A DNA stretch of 64,000 bases from Schaalia canis (GTDB taxonomy: Bacteria; Actinomycetota; Actinomycetes; Actinomycetales; Actinomycetaceae). The notes below the pieces were generated by a model. It was not told where the DNA came from and ran no database searches. It was given only the letters and a program-made list of their open reading frames with translations. How positions within the stretch are numbered: position 1 is the stretch's first letter; each line of letters opens with the position of its first letter. Location of the stretch: NCBI RefSeq assembly GCF_003858455.1, contig NZ_RQZF01000010.1, positions 1 to 64,000 on the forward strand. The letters run 5' to 3'. Positions 17,701 through 26,683 of the stretch are shown here, one piece after another. The translations under genes and the position numbers were made by a program.

Positions 17701-17955
17701 CATTCAGCTTGGGGGAGGCATACGCGAGAGGGGGTGCTCGGGCTGACCGCTCAGCAGGTGTGTGAGCGGGCGGATATTTCCAGGCAAACTCTTCGCAAGA
17801 TCGAAAACGGAGAGCTTTCAGTGAGCTTTTCCAACGTCGCCCAGGTCCTTCGCGCACTTGGGCAGCTCGATGCTGTTGTCAACAGTGTTGATCCTCTGAA
17901 CTCAGAAATCGGAAGGCTCCGCGTAGGCGCAATACACAAAAGGAGGGCTCGATGA
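17701..17955 (+). pseudogene. HipB-like antitoxin remnant (XRE helix-turn-helix)
   Basis: The frame after the TGA at 17698-17700 reads HSAWGRHTREGVLGLTAQQV and then continues as a good XRE/HipB helix-turn-helix (CERADISRQTLRKIENGELSVSF, VAQVLRALGQLDAVV). The normal 5' part (start codon and first ~10 residues) is missing or altered; the first usable start is the GTG at 17734, giving 73 residues with the DNA-binding helices intact. It overlaps the HipA remnant by 4 bases (ATGA), as in real hipBA operons. It may still bind DNA; I classify it as degraded because the toxin next door is. Confidence 0.65.
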
Positions 17956-18482
17956 CTGAGGTCGAAATCTATGCAGATGACGCCCATGGAATGCGCCTTG
18001 TCGGTCGGGCCTTCTTCACGCGCGACAGACGTAAAGTCTCCACGACCTTCGTTGACGAGGCCTCCTACCTCTCCCAAGGTGGGATGAACATTGACCCCTC
18101 GTTGCAACTTGTTGCTGGGGCGCAATACTTCGACGGATGACTACCGGCCTTTGGTGACAGTGCTCCGGAGCGGTGGGGAAGAAATCTCATTGATAAAGCA
18201 GAACCTCTCGCTGCGCGTGACGAGGGGCGTACACCTCGCTATCGCGAAGTTTCCCCTTTTGGTGCAGAAATGATGCCAGAAGAGGCTGAGATGCTGATGG
18301 ACTTTGCTGCGGAATGTAGCCTCAGTGTTGAGCAGGCGGAAGCAAGAATTCGCCGAATAGCCGCGGCAGCTTCACAGTGGCGCCAGATAGCTGCGCTGAA
18401 GGGAATTGCTCAGCGAGAAATCGCGATGATGGAGCAGTCCCTTTCTCAGCGTCTTGGCGCTGTGCACACCCTCTGCGATTGA
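17952..18482 (+). pseudogene. HipA-like kinase toxin remnant
   Basis: One continuous frame of 177 codons interrupted by a TGA at 18138-18140. The first 62 residues are the HipA N-terminal subdomain (MTEVEIYADDAHGMRLVG, FVDEASYLS). After the stop, in the same frame, comes LPAFGDSAPERWGRNLI, the classic HipA PDRWGR-like segment. The sequence then jumps to a HipA C-terminal tail (MMPEEAEMLMDFAAECSLS onward). HipA proteins are about 400-440 residues; the Ser/Thr kinase core of some 230-250 residues is absent here. So this is an inactivated toxin: internal deletion plus nonsense codon. Confidence 0.8.
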
Positions 18483-18542
18483 GAGTCTGCACAGCATCGC
18501 CCTCGTCAGCAATAGTTGTGGAGCACTTGTTGCACGGCGTAG

Positions 18543-18592
18543 CAGTTGCGACTTTTTGTGACCCCTATAGCCGTCACAAAAAGTCGCAACTG
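18543..18592. terminator. Perfect 20-bp inverted repeat between converging genes
   Basis: CAGTTGCGACTTTTTGTGAC and GTCACAAAAAGTCGCAACTG are exact reverse complements separated by 10 bases. It lies between the HipA remnant (plus) and the RpiB-like gene (minus), so it may end transcription from both sides; T5 and A5 runs lie inside the arms instead of after the stem, which is unusual for an intrinsic terminator. Confidence 0.55.
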
Positions 18593-18656
18593 TCACGTAA
18601 CTGGACTACCGACTAGTCCGCTCCCTCCATTGGATGCGCGCACTAGCCACTTCGAC

Positions 18657-19232
18657 CTAGAACGCCAGCCCCTTCGGCGCTGGCCCCAGGTCCCAATACC
18701 GGGCGTTAGGCACCTCGAAGCCATTGGCTTTGTAGGCCTCGTAGTCGAAGTTTTCGCAGTCTTCAAAGCCGATCAGGTGGTACTCGTAGAAGCCGTCCCA
18801 ATCCTCATAGCCCGACCCCAGGGAGGATTCCAAGAAGGCGTCGGCCATGGCCATCGCCAGGGGTGGGGCGGTGAAGAATGCGCCCATGGCCAGTAGGTTT
18901 GCGCCATTGGCAGCAGCCGCGCGGCGAGCAGAAGGCAGCGACTCGGCCACGGCGGCGTGGACGTGGGGCACCTTCGAGGCCGCAATGTGAATACCCATGC
19001 CGGTGCCGCAGAAGGCGAGCGCGCGGTCAAATTCGCCCTCGGCAATCTGTGCGCCCACCAGGAAACCTACTCGGTGGTACATCGGACAGTCTTCCAGAAC
19101 TGGCGTCATATCGGTGACGGTCCAGCCGCGTTCTTCCAGGTGGGCCTTGACGGCTTCTTTCAGGGGGAAGCCTGCGAAGTCGGCTCCCACTACAACATGC
19201 TTATCAGCAGCAGTCTTCTTTGCCTGCATCAT
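18657..19232 (-). CDS. RpiB/LacA/LacB-family sugar-phosphate isomerase
   Basis: 191 residues. Family motifs: VVVGADFAGFPLKEAVKAHL, the active-site Cys in FCGTGMGIHIAASKVPHVHAA, and NGANLLAMGAF. Ribose-5-phosphate isomerase B is about 150 residues; the ~40 extra C-terminal residues here (FDYEAYKANGFEVPNARYW) resemble longer members that work on tetrose or other pentose phosphates, so the exact substrate is uncertain. It overlaps the upstream permease gene by 4 bases and is the last gene of the sugar importer operon; it probably isomerises the phosphorylated imported sugar. The Cys and His expected for catalysis are present. Confidence 0.88.
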   Translation of the reverse strand: MMQAKKTAADKHVVVGADFAGFPLKEAVKAHLEERGWTVTDMTPVLEDCPMYHRVGFLVGAQIAEGEFDRALAFCGTGMGIHIAASKVPHVHAAVAESLPSARRAAAANGANLLAMGAFFTAPPLAMAMADAFLESSLGSGYEDWDGFYEYHLIGFEDCENFDYEAYKANGFEVPNARYWDLGPAPKGLAF

Positions 19233-20272
19233 GATTCAGCCTTTCGAGTCAGGAGGCGCGACAGTACTGCCCCGCCTTTGAATTCATCCATGGTGATGAT
19301 GGCCAACAGCACGCCACCCCAGATCAGGGGGCGGTAGAAGTTGGAAATGTTGGGGAACATGTTCAGGCCAGAGGCCAGGATCTGCAGGGTCAAGATGGCC
19401 AGGATGACGCCGGTAATGCGTCCCTTACCGCCGTTGGGGTTCACACCGCCAAGCACCACGATCAAGATGGTTAGCAGGGTGTAAGGCTCGGCGTTACCGG
19501 CCTTGGCGGAGTTGTAGGTGGCGAGCATAATGACGCCTGCAATGCCGGCCAGCACGCCTGACAGGATGTAGGTGCGCATCAACAGCGAGTTCACCTTCAT
19601 GCCAGAAAAGCGGGCTGCGGTTTCATTGGTGCCGAGCATGAGGATCTTTGTACCAAATCCGGTGAAGGTCAGCAGGGAGCCGATCACGGCCACGCACACA
19701 AGGAACACGACTAGTTGGATTGGGATGACGCCCAGTAGTTTGCCGGTGATGACGTCGCTGAAGGGTTTGAAACCGGGCACGCCCTTACCTTCGGAGATGA
19801 CGATGGCGACGCCGCCGAACAGCTCAAGGGTGCCCAGGGTTGCCAGGATGGGTGGGATCTTCACGCGGGAGATAAGGAAACCGTTGAATGCGCCGCAGGC
19901 GCCGCCGACGATCATGGCCATCAGGAAGGCGATGAGGACGGACATGACGTAGTTGGTGCCGGTGGCTTCAGCAGTTAGTGCGGCTTTGAGGGTGTAGGCG
20001 GTGATGATGCCGGTCAGGTTGGCTACCGAGACCATGGACAGGTCAATGCCTGCGGTGAACATGGTGATCATGACGCCCAGGGCCATGATGCCAAATTCTG
20101 GGAATTGTACGGCCATGCCGGTCCAGGTGCGTAGGCCAAAGAATTGGCCGGGTTTGACGATGGCGAAGAAGGCCAGCAGGGCGACCAGCACGATAATCAT
20201 GCGGGTGAGGTAGGGGTCGCGTGCAAGGCGGTCGCGTATTCCCAGGCGAGCGGGTGCGGTTGCAGCAGTCAT
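19229..20272 (-). CDS. Ribose-type sugar ABC transporter permease 2
   Basis: 347 residues of the RbsC/BPD_transp_2 family. Diagnostic features: GVMITMFTAGIDLSMVSVANL, GACGAFNGFLISRVKIPPILATLGT and LLTILIVVLGGVNPNGGKGRI. About eight to ten membrane segments. A second, different RbsC-like permease is encoded 17 bases upstream, so the channel is probably a heterodimer, as in LsrCD or rhamnose systems. Its stop overlaps the isomerase start. Confidence 0.92.
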   Translation of the reverse strand: MTAATAPARLGIRDRLARDPYLTRMIIVLVALLAFFAIVKPGQFFGLRTWTGMAVQFPEFGIMALGVMITMFTAGIDLSMVSVANLTGIITAYTLKAALTAEATGTNYVMSVLIAFLMAMIVGGACGAFNGFLISRVKIPPILATLGTLELFGGVAIVISEGKGVPGFKPFSDVITGKLLGVIPIQLVVFLVCVAVIGSLLTFTGFGTKILMLGTNETAARFSGMKVNSLLMRTYILSGVLAGIAGVIMLATYNSAKAGNAEPYTLLTILIVVLGGVNPNGGKGRITGVILAILTLQILASGLNMFPNISNFYRPLIWGGVLLAIITMDEFKGGAVLSRLLTRKAES

Positions 20273-20289
20273 GGTGAGTACCCCTTTCC

Positions 20290-21300
20290 TTATGCGGACT
20301 TCAGTTGTCGGCCGCGCGAGCGGGAGATCTGCATGGCGGAAACGCCGGTGCCGATGATGACCAGTAGGCCCAGGGCGAAGCGTTGCCAGAAGGTCGAGAT
20401 GCCCATGAGGATCATGGAGTTTTGGACGATGACGATCAGTGCGGTGCCGAGCATGGCGCCTGTGAGTGAGCCGGTGCCGCCGGTAATGGCGGTGCCGCCT
20501 AGGACAACGGCTGCAATGACCATCATTTCCATGCCCAGCAGGTTGGTGGGGTGCATTTGTCCCATGGCGCTGGTGCGTACCATGCCTGCAAGGGCTGCGA
20601 TTATGCCGACCAGGATGTAGAGGAGGAATAGTGTGCGTTGGACGTTAAATCCGGCGCGTTCTGCTGCTGCCCGGTCGCCTCCGATGGCGAAGATACCGCG
20701 TCCGAACATGGTGTAGCGGGTGATGAAGAAGGCCACCGCCAGTACTGCGACGAGTAGGAGGAAGCTGGTGGGCATTGGCGAGGTCAACCCCGAGGTTGGG
20801 TTCGTTGCGACAAAGAGGTTTGATGCGCCGAAGGCTTTCATAGAGGGGGGAATGTTCGGGATCTGAACGGATGCCAAAGCCCCTTGCATGACACCGTTGA
20901 ATACTGAGGCAGTGCCCAGGGTGATGATCAGTGTGGGTACGGTCAGGCGTGAGGTGAATAAGCCGTTGAAGGCGCCAAGGAGGGCACCTAGTGCCATGGC
21001 CATGAGGAAGGGAATGATGACGGGTCCTTCAAAGCCTTGGTCGACGAGGAATCGCGTGGTGGCGTACACCGCGAGCGAAGCCAGGGCTGGGAAGGACACG
21101 TCGATGCCGCCGGAGACGAGGACCAGGTGGGTGCCGATGGCGAAGAGGCCGGGTACGACCATGGCGTTGGCGATGTCGACGAGGTTATTGCTGGTGAAAA
21201 ACTGGCCCGAGCGCGCCTGAATGATCAGGGCGACGGCGAGGATGACGAGTGCGACGTAGAACTCGTTGGAGCGCAGTAGGCGTGAGCGGAGTTTATTCAT
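20290..21300 (-). CDS. Ribose-type sugar ABC transporter permease 1
   Basis: 336 residues of the RbsC family: FAIGTHLVLVSGGIDVSFPAL, GALLGAFNGLFTSRLTVPTLIITLGT and VVLGGTAITGGTGSLTGAMLG. It starts 1 base after the stop of the ATPase gene. It forms the sugar channel with permease 2. C-terminal tail short and basic (SRSRGRQLKSA). Confidence 0.92.
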   Translation of the reverse strand: MNKLRSRLLRSNEFYVALVILAVALIIQARSGQFFTSNNLVDIANAMVVPGLFAIGTHLVLVSGGIDVSFPALASLAVYATTRFLVDQGFEGPVIIPFLMAMALGALLGAFNGLFTSRLTVPTLIITLGTASVFNGVMQGALASVQIPNIPPSMKAFGASNLFVATNPTSGLTSPMPTSFLLLVAVLAVAFFITRYTMFGRGIFAIGGDRAAAERAGFNVQRTLFLLYILVGIIAALAGMVRTSAMGQMHPTNLLGMEMMVIAAVVLGGTAITGGTGSLTGAMLGTALIVIVQNSMILMGISTFWQRFALGLLVIIGTGVSAMQISRSRGRQLKSA

Positions 21301-21301
21301 G

Positions 21302-22828
21302 TCACTTCACTCCTTCAAGGTCGGCGTCGGAGGCGATCATGTCGGATAGTTCTTTTTCGGAGGTGGTCGCGGGGTTGGCCTCGCCAGAGAGTCGCCCGGC
21401 TTTCATGATGAGGAGGCGGTTGCAGTTGTCGAGGACTTCGGCGATGTCGTCGGAGATGATGATGACGGCCATGCCTTGGGCGGCTAGCTCGCGGATGATG
21501 CTGTGGATTGTGTGTTTGGAGCCGATGTCGACGCCTACGGTTGGGCCGTTGAGGATGAGGACGTCGGGTTTTTGGGCGAGCCATTTAGCGAGGACGACTT
21601 TTTGTTGGTTGCCGCCGGAGAGGGTGTTGACAGCGTTGGTGGGGTCTTTGGTGGCCACGCCAATGTCTGCTACCCAGCGGTGTTGTTCGGCGGTCATGGC
21701 GTCTCGGTCGAGGATGCCGAGGGCGCCGGCGAAGTTGTCCATGATGGAGACGGTGATGTTGGAGCCGATGGAGCGTTCGAGGAAGAGGCCTTCGGTGAGG
21801 CGGTCTTCGGGGACGTAGGCGATGCCTGCTTTCATGGCGTCACCGACGTTGTTGAAGGTGACGTTTTCGCCTTTGAGGGTGAGTGTGCCTGAGTCGATGC
21901 CGTAGGCGCCAAAGAGTGCCATGGCGAGTTCGGTGCGGCCTGAGCCGAGCAGTCCGGTGATGCCGAGGATTTCTCCGCCGTGCAGGTCGAAGGACACGTC
22001 GCTGAAGGCGCCTTCGAGGCTGATGTTTCGGGCGGAGAGAACGGGTGCGGGGCTGAGTTCGCCGGGGATGAAGCGGCTTTCGTCGAAGTCGCGTCCGGTC
22101 ATGTAGCGGGCGAAGGAGCGCCGGTCGAGTTCGTGTTTGTCGCAGGTGATGATGTGTTGACCGTTTCGGATGATGGTGAAGCGGTCGGCGATTTCGAAGA
22201 CCTCTTCGAGTTTGTGGGAGACGAAGAGGATTGCCATGCCTCGTTTTTGTAGTTCGAGGACGATGCTGAAGAGTGCTGCGACTTCGCGTTTGGTGAGCGC
22301 TGTGGTGGGTTCGTCCATGATGAGCAGCTTGGCGTCGCTGACGAGGGCGCGGCAGATGGCGACGAGCTGCTTGTCGGCAACTGAGAGGTCTCCAACGCGG
22401 GCATCAAGGTCGATGGTGATGCCGATGGTGGCGAGGGCTTTTTGGGCGATTTGGCGGAAGCGTTTCCAGTTGGCGATTTTCCGTCCGGCGGCGACTTCGC
22501 TATTCAGGGCGAGGTTTTCCATGACCGTGAGGTTGGGGAAGACGGAAAAGTCTTGGTAGATGACTTGTACGCCAGCGTCGATAGCTTCTAGGGGGGTCAT
22601 TTTTTCAAAGCTGCGCCCGGCGATGGTGATGGTGCCTGAGTCGGGGGCGTGCACGCCGGAGATGACTTTGATGAGGGTGGATTTCCCGGAGCCGTTTTCG
22701 CCGGCGAGGCAGTGGATTTCGCCGGGGGCAATGTCGAGGTTAATGTCTTTGAGGGCGTGGACGCCCTTGAAAGACTTGTTGATTTGCGACACCGAAATCA
22801 GTGGTGTGGCAGTGTGTTGTTCGGTCAT
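21302..22828 (-). CDS. Sugar ABC transporter double ATP-binding protein
   Basis: 508 residues counted from ATG 22826-22828 (MTEQHTATPL); an in-frame start 31 codons upstream adds only unlikely Pro/His-rich residues. RbsA/MglA type with two ATPase halves. First half: Walker A GENGSGKST, signature LSVADKQLV, Walker B LLIMDEPTTALT. Second half: degenerate Walker A-like GLLGSGRTEL, signature LSGGNQQKVVLAKWL, then VLILNGPTVGVDIGSKH with Asn where Walker B normally ends in Asp-Glu, which suggests only one competent site. It energises sugar uptake. Confidence 0.92.
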   Translation of the reverse strand: MTEQHTATPLISVSQINKSFKGVHALKDINLDIAPGEIHCLAGENGSGKSTLIKVISGVHAPDSGTITIAGRSFEKMTPLEAIDAGVQVIYQDFSVFPNLTVMENLALNSEVAAGRKIANWKRFRQIAQKALATIGITIDLDARVGDLSVADKQLVAICRALVSDAKLLIMDEPTTALTKREVAALFSIVLELQKRGMAILFVSHKLEEVFEIADRFTIIRNGQHIITCDKHELDRRSFARYMTGRDFDESRFIPGELSPAPVLSARNISLEGAFSDVSFDLHGGEILGITGLLGSGRTELAMALFGAYGIDSGTLTLKGENVTFNNVGDAMKAGIAYVPEDRLTEGLFLERSIGSNITVSIMDNFAGALGILDRDAMTAEQHRWVADIGVATKDPTNAVNTLSGGNQQKVVLAKWLAQKPDVLILNGPTVGVDIGSKHTIHSIIRELAAQGMAVIIISDDIAEVLDNCNRLLIMKAGRLSGEANPATTSEKELSDMIASDADLEGVK

Positions 22829-22944
22829 GGGGCCGCTCTTTCCAACAGTAACCGTGGTGCCCGCGTCGTTGCGGGCCGGATCGTGAGGGGGTGAGTTGTG
22901 GGCCGGGTGAGTGTAGCTCACCCGGCCCAGTGGCTCAGAGGGGG

Positions 22945-24009
22945 TTAGAAGCCGAAGCTGTCAACGTTGTCTTTGTTGATGGTGATCCAGCCGTTGCCTT
23001 CGAGGACCTTGGTGGAGCCTTCAGCGAACTTCATGTTTTCGTAGCCGGGGACGCCCAGGTTGATGCCGTCCTTGACTTCTTCGCCGTTGAGGATCTTATT
23101 GGCCAGGGAAGCCATGGCGTAGCCGGCGTCGGCGGGATCCCACAGGGTGAGGGCCGAGACGAGGTCCTTCTTGAGGATTTCAGCGTTGGCGGCGGGCATG
23201 CCGGTGCCTGCGGTGAAGACCTTGCCGGTCAGGCCGAGTTCTTCGATGGCGCGGGCGACGCCGGGGGCGTCGAAGGAGGAGGTGCCCATGATGCCCTTCA
23301 GTTCGGGGTAGGTCTTGAGCAGTTCCTTTGCGGCCTGGTAGGCGCTTTCGCCGTCGTCGTTGGATTCGACGCGGGGGTTGGCTTCCAGGAGGGTCATCTT
23401 GGGGTAGGTCTTCTTGGCGTGTTCGACGCCGCCGTCTGCCCATTCGTTGTGGGAGGCGTTGGTGACGTGGCCGACCATGGTGGTGTAGACGCCTTCTTCA
23501 CCCATGGCTTTGGCGAGGTTGTCCATGATGAACGCGCCGTAGGCCGAGTTGTTGAAGGCTTCGATGTCGTACATGGTGTTTTCTTGCGAGGCGCCTTCGT
23601 GGGTGATGACGATGATGCCCGCATCCATGGCTTCCTTGAGGACGGGCTCAAGCACGCCTGGGTCAACGGGGACGACGCCGATGGCGGAGACACCCTGGGC
23701 GATGAGGTCTTGGATGACCTGTGCCTGCTGGGTGGCGTCTGTTTCGGCGGGGCCTTTTTGGTAGGCGTTGATGCCGGTGTCTTCAGCGAACTTTTTGACG
23801 CCGGTTTCCATGCGCACGAACCAGGGGTTGGTGGAGTCCTTGGGGACGATGACGATGGAGTGGTCACCGCTGCTCGCTGCGGGTGCGGGAGTTGCGCCGT
23901 CGGCGCTGGAGGTTCCTGTGTCACTGCCGCCGGTGGTGCAGGCGGTGAGGGTGAGGCCCAGGGCTGCTGCTGCAACGAGGGCATTGCGGGAGAACTTTGT
24001 GAGCTTCAT
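22945..24009 (-). CDS. Sugar ABC transporter substrate-binding lipoprotein
   Basis: 354 residues from ATG 24007-24009. Signal peptide with lipobox LTLTAC near residue 22, then a Ser/Thr/Gly/Ala linker. The mature domain is a periplasmic-binding-protein type 1 fold (SIVIVPKDSTNPWFVRMETGVKKFA; IQDLIAQGVSAIGVVPVDP). It is closest in pattern to the AI-2/rhamnose (LsrB/RhaS) branch. With two permeases, RbsA-like ATPase, RpiB-like isomerase and ribokinase nearby it defines a pentose-type importer; the sugar is uncertain. Confidence 0.9.
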   Translation of the reverse strand: MKLTKFSRNALVAAAALGLTLTACTTGGSDTGTSSADGATPAPAASSGDHSIVIVPKDSTNPWFVRMETGVKKFAEDTGINAYQKGPAETDATQQAQVIQDLIAQGVSAIGVVPVDPGVLEPVLKEAMDAGIIVITHEGASQENTMYDIEAFNNSAYGAFIMDNLAKAMGEEGVYTTMVGHVTNASHNEWADGGVEHAKKTYPKMTLLEANPRVESNDDGESAYQAAKELLKTYPELKGIMGTSSFDAPGVARAIEELGLTGKVFTAGTGMPAANAEILKKDLVSALTLWDPADAGYAMASLANKILNGEEVKDGINLGVPGYENMKFAEGSTKVLEGNGWITINKDNVDSFGF

Positions 24010-24370
24010 ATTCTTTTCCTGTGATCTATCGGCGTTGACAGAAGGTGCCTGGCCGTCTTTGGCCGGGTATGAGAGCGAGAGGCTCTGTGCCGTCGCGCTA
24101 CTGTGCGCGGGAGGCTTGGCATGAGGATACCGGCTCCAATCCTCAAAAGTGTGGGAGAAGGTACACAAAAATTCAAGCGTGCAAAATTTGCATAGAGGAA
24201 AGCGGGTGCTATTCCCTGCAATTGTGCCGATGCCACCCCTTTTCCCTTGAAAAATAGCGTGCAATCGTTATCATTCCGAGATGATTTGGATGCCCCAATC
24301 GCACCAAAAAATTCACCTAATGACGGCCGAAAGAACGGAGTTTCTTCCCAAGAAGAGGGGCGCCTCAGAA
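24010..24370. promoter_or_regulatory. Intergenic promoter region of the sugar operon with palindrome
   Basis: Between ribokinase and the binding-protein gene. It contains a perfect 13-base palindrome, TGCAAAATTTGCA (24180-24192), and a related half-site, GCGTGCAATCG, near 24258. This is a likely operator for a sugar-responsive regulator that is not encoded next door. No gene seen. Confidence 0.5.
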
Positions 24371-25288
24371 TCAGTGTTCAGCGAGCCACTCTTTAAACTC
24401 AGCAGCCGTCGCATACGAGGTCTGCGTGCCGTGGCCTGTCACCGAATGAGCCGCGTAGGCGTTGGCTGTCCGTAAAGAGTCCTCAATGCTTCGCCCGTCA
24501 GTGATGCAATGGGCAAAGCATCCGATGAAGGCATCCCCCGCCCCCACGGTATCGACGGCGTTGACGCTCAACTGCGGTACGTGTAGTTCCTCGCCATGTG
24601 AGCCCAGCCAGAGAACGCCGCGCTCACCCATGGTGACGATGACGTTGCCGCATCCTGAAGCCAGCAGGGTGCGGGCGGCCTCGCGAATCTCATCAAGGTT
24701 GCTTACCGGCATGTCGGTGAGCAGAGCAAGCTCGGTTTCATTGGGCATGAAGTATTCACAGCGGGCCACCCACTCCACTTCGAGTTCCTTCGTTGCGGGG
24801 GCGGGATTCAGCAGTACGGGCACGTTCAGTCGATTGCCCAGGGCAATAGCTGCGCGAACAGTGTCGAGGTGAATCTCTAATTGCAGAACAATCAGTTCGC
24901 AGCGGGCAATATCCTCTGCTGCGGCTTCAAGATCGTCGGGGGTGAGGGCGTTGTTTGCGCCCTTGACGATAATGACGGAGTTACGAGCTTGGGGGTCAAC
25001 GAAGATCGGGGCAACGCCAGAGGCGCCGGGCACCTGCTTGACGTAGCGGGTGTCAATGCCGTTATCGCGATAGTTCTGCATGGTGGAGTTGGCAAAGAGG
25101 TCATCTCCTACGCAGGTCACCATGAGGATTGAGGAGCCCAGGCGGGCGGCGGCAATGGCCTGGTTGGATCCTTTTCCACCAAAGCCGAGGCGGAAGTCGG
25201 GGGCCTCAATGGTTTCGCCTTCTTCGGGCATGCGGGTGATGTAGGTGATGAGGTCAATATTGTTTGAACCGATGACTGCGATGTCCAC
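24371..25288 (-). CDS. rbsK: Ribokinase (PfkB family)
   Basis: 305 residues from the GTG at 25286-25288 (reads MDIAVIGSNNIDL); E. coli RbsK is 309 residues, supporting this start over the longer frame. PfkB motif 1: GGKGSNQAIAAARLG; motif 2 with catalytic Asp: DTVGAGDAFIGCFAHC. The N-terminal sugar-binding NxDL pattern is intact. It phosphorylates ribose or a related sugar at O-5 in the cytoplasm. It stands at the head of the sugar-importer cluster on the same strand, separated by a 361-base gap with its own palindrome. Confidence 0.9.
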   Translation of the reverse strand: MDIAVIGSNNIDLITYITRMPEEGETIEAPDFRLGFGGKGSNQAIAAARLGSSILMVTCVGDDLFANSTMQNYRDNGIDTRYVKQVPGASGVAPIFVDPQARNSVIIVKGANNALTPDDLEAAAEDIARCELIVLQLEIHLDTVRAAIALGNRLNVPVLLNPAPATKELEVEWVARCEYFMPNETELALLTDMPVSNLDEIREAARTLLASGCGNVIVTMGERGVLWLGSHGEELHVPQLSVNAVDTVGAGDAFIGCFAHCITDGRSIEDSLRTANAYAAHSVTGHGTQTSYATAAEFKEWLAEH

Positions 25289-25616
25289 GGTCGGTCTCCT
25301 TGTGGCGGTGAGTCCTGTCAGGCACACGTCGGTGTATGCGCTGCATGTTGTATGTGACAAGGACAGTACTACAGGCGATCGGGTGTGCGCTCTTTCTTCG
25401 CGCACAATCGACCGACTTTCGCCAGGAATGAGGAGGGTGCGTGGGGTACATAGGGGTCTGCTGTGGGACAAAATGAATTGACCTGCGCAAATATTTATGC
25501 GCCACGCTTACATGTAGATTGCGGCGTTTTATGGGGGAAAAATTCCTGTCTGAGACGGCACAAATCATGTAACATGTCACAAGAATCAACAAGCAGTCCG
25601 GTGAAGGGGAGCCACA
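25289..25616. other. Divergent intergenic region
   Basis: Between rbsK (leftward) and the lipoprotein gene (rightward). AT content rises from about 25460 on. An imperfect palindrome GTAACATGTCAC lies near 25570, about 45 bases before the lipoprotein start. GTGAAGGGGAG (25601-25611) gives the ribosome site for that gene. Nothing else seen. Confidence 0.4.
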
Positions 25617-26663
25617 ATGTCAACCAGCTACACTCACTCGATACATAATCCGTTGCTCTTGTGGCGCCCCCTGGTAGTTGCAAGCGCCATCCTGGCGCTC
25701 TCTACTTTGTCTGGCTGTGCCTCGACGAATGCATCGTCTGACGACTTCGCGACGCAAAGCACCGAGGTCGTAGAAACACCAGAAAGCGACGCGACGACAG
25801 AAACTGAACAGCCACAAGCAGAGTACAAGAAGCCAGAAAACCGACCGGACTATAAAGAGGTGATCGATAATTGGTATAAACAGGATATAGAAGTAACTCA
25901 AGTAATTGGTGAAAGTGACACCGACGAAGACCTTGAGAAACGGGCACAGTTTATTGCGGCGCTATATCTTAAGCATACAGAAGAGGACTCTAGACAAGTT
26001 TTGCAAAATAATTACGTTGGACTAGACGACCGCCTCGACAACAGCGCTAATCCAATATTTGGTAGCGACATACTTACATGCAGTGACAAAGATCTCAATT
26101 CGGCACTAAGCGCTCAATATCTATTCCCTGTATTAGCAAATCTTGAGGCGTTTCATAATGGCAAGCAAGATAGGGTACAGGAGATTAACTATAAGACTTT
26201 TCACGCGCTCAAGGGGCATATCAGGCCGTACCCAAACTCCGAGAGCCTAGGGTTTGAGCGAGCACATTTCCATGCTTTGCTACAAGATCCAAACGAAGAG
26301 CCGACTCAGCCAGAAACGCGAACCGTACGCATCTCTGACGAGGATGTGGCAGTGATCGGCATTCTTGAGAATGGATACAAGCCACCTGTAAGTGAAAAAT
26401 ATCCAACATTTTGGGTTAAAGTCACTCCGAAGGATGGCAATCCTCATAATATTGCACTTATCCAGGCGGTAACTGCCGTATCGTTGAGTGATGCAGCGGG
26501 TCAGATTCCAGACTTTAATGGTAACACGCGAATCATGGAGGCTCTTATAAACCCAGAGGACTATCCGGTTTCGTTTGGGCACCCTAAGTCAGAGGTAACG
26601 ATCCCTGTTATTCGGACTGGTTATGTGGTTACACTTGATAAGCTGCCCGACAGTCTGAAGTAA
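25617..26663 (+). CDS. Unknown lipoprotein, AT-rich
   Basis: 348 residues. Positively charged N-terminus, hydrophobic stretch and lipobox LSGC at about residue 33, so exported and lipid-anchored. A Thr/Glu-rich linker (TQSTEVVETPESDATTETEQ) follows. The ~280-residue mature part (IDNWYKQDIEVTQVIGE; AQFIAALYLKHTEEDSRQV; VTLDKLPDSLK at the end) has no motif I recognise. Base composition is clearly more AT-rich than its neighbours, with codons such as ATA, TTA and AAT, suggesting horizontal acquisition. No partner genes are adjacent; a stem-loop follows 20 bases after the stop. Confidence 0.75.
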   Translation: MSTSYTHSIHNPLLLWRPLVVASAILALSTLSGCASTNASSDDFATQSTEVVETPESDATTETEQPQAEYKKPENRPDYKEVIDNWYKQDIEVTQVIGESDTDEDLEKRAQFIAALYLKHTEEDSRQVLQNNYVGLDDRLDNSANPIFGSDILTCSDKDLNSALSAQYLFPVLANLEAFHNGKQDRVQEINYKTFHALKGHIRPYPNSESLGFERAHFHALLQDPNEEPTQPETRTVRISDEDVAVIGILENGYKPPVSEKYPTFWVKVTPKDGNPHNIALIQAVTAVSLSDAAGQIPDFNGNTRIMEALINPEDYPVSFGHPKSEVTIPVIRTGYVVTLDKLPDSLK

Positions 26664-26683
26664 ACCTGAGTCGATATATTTAT

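Noticed and set aside
22891-24024. 377-residue plus-strand frame over the sugar-binding protein gene
   Set aside because: Antisense shadow; composition is repetitive Gly/Val/Asp/Phe and the opposite strand has an obvious lipoprotein.
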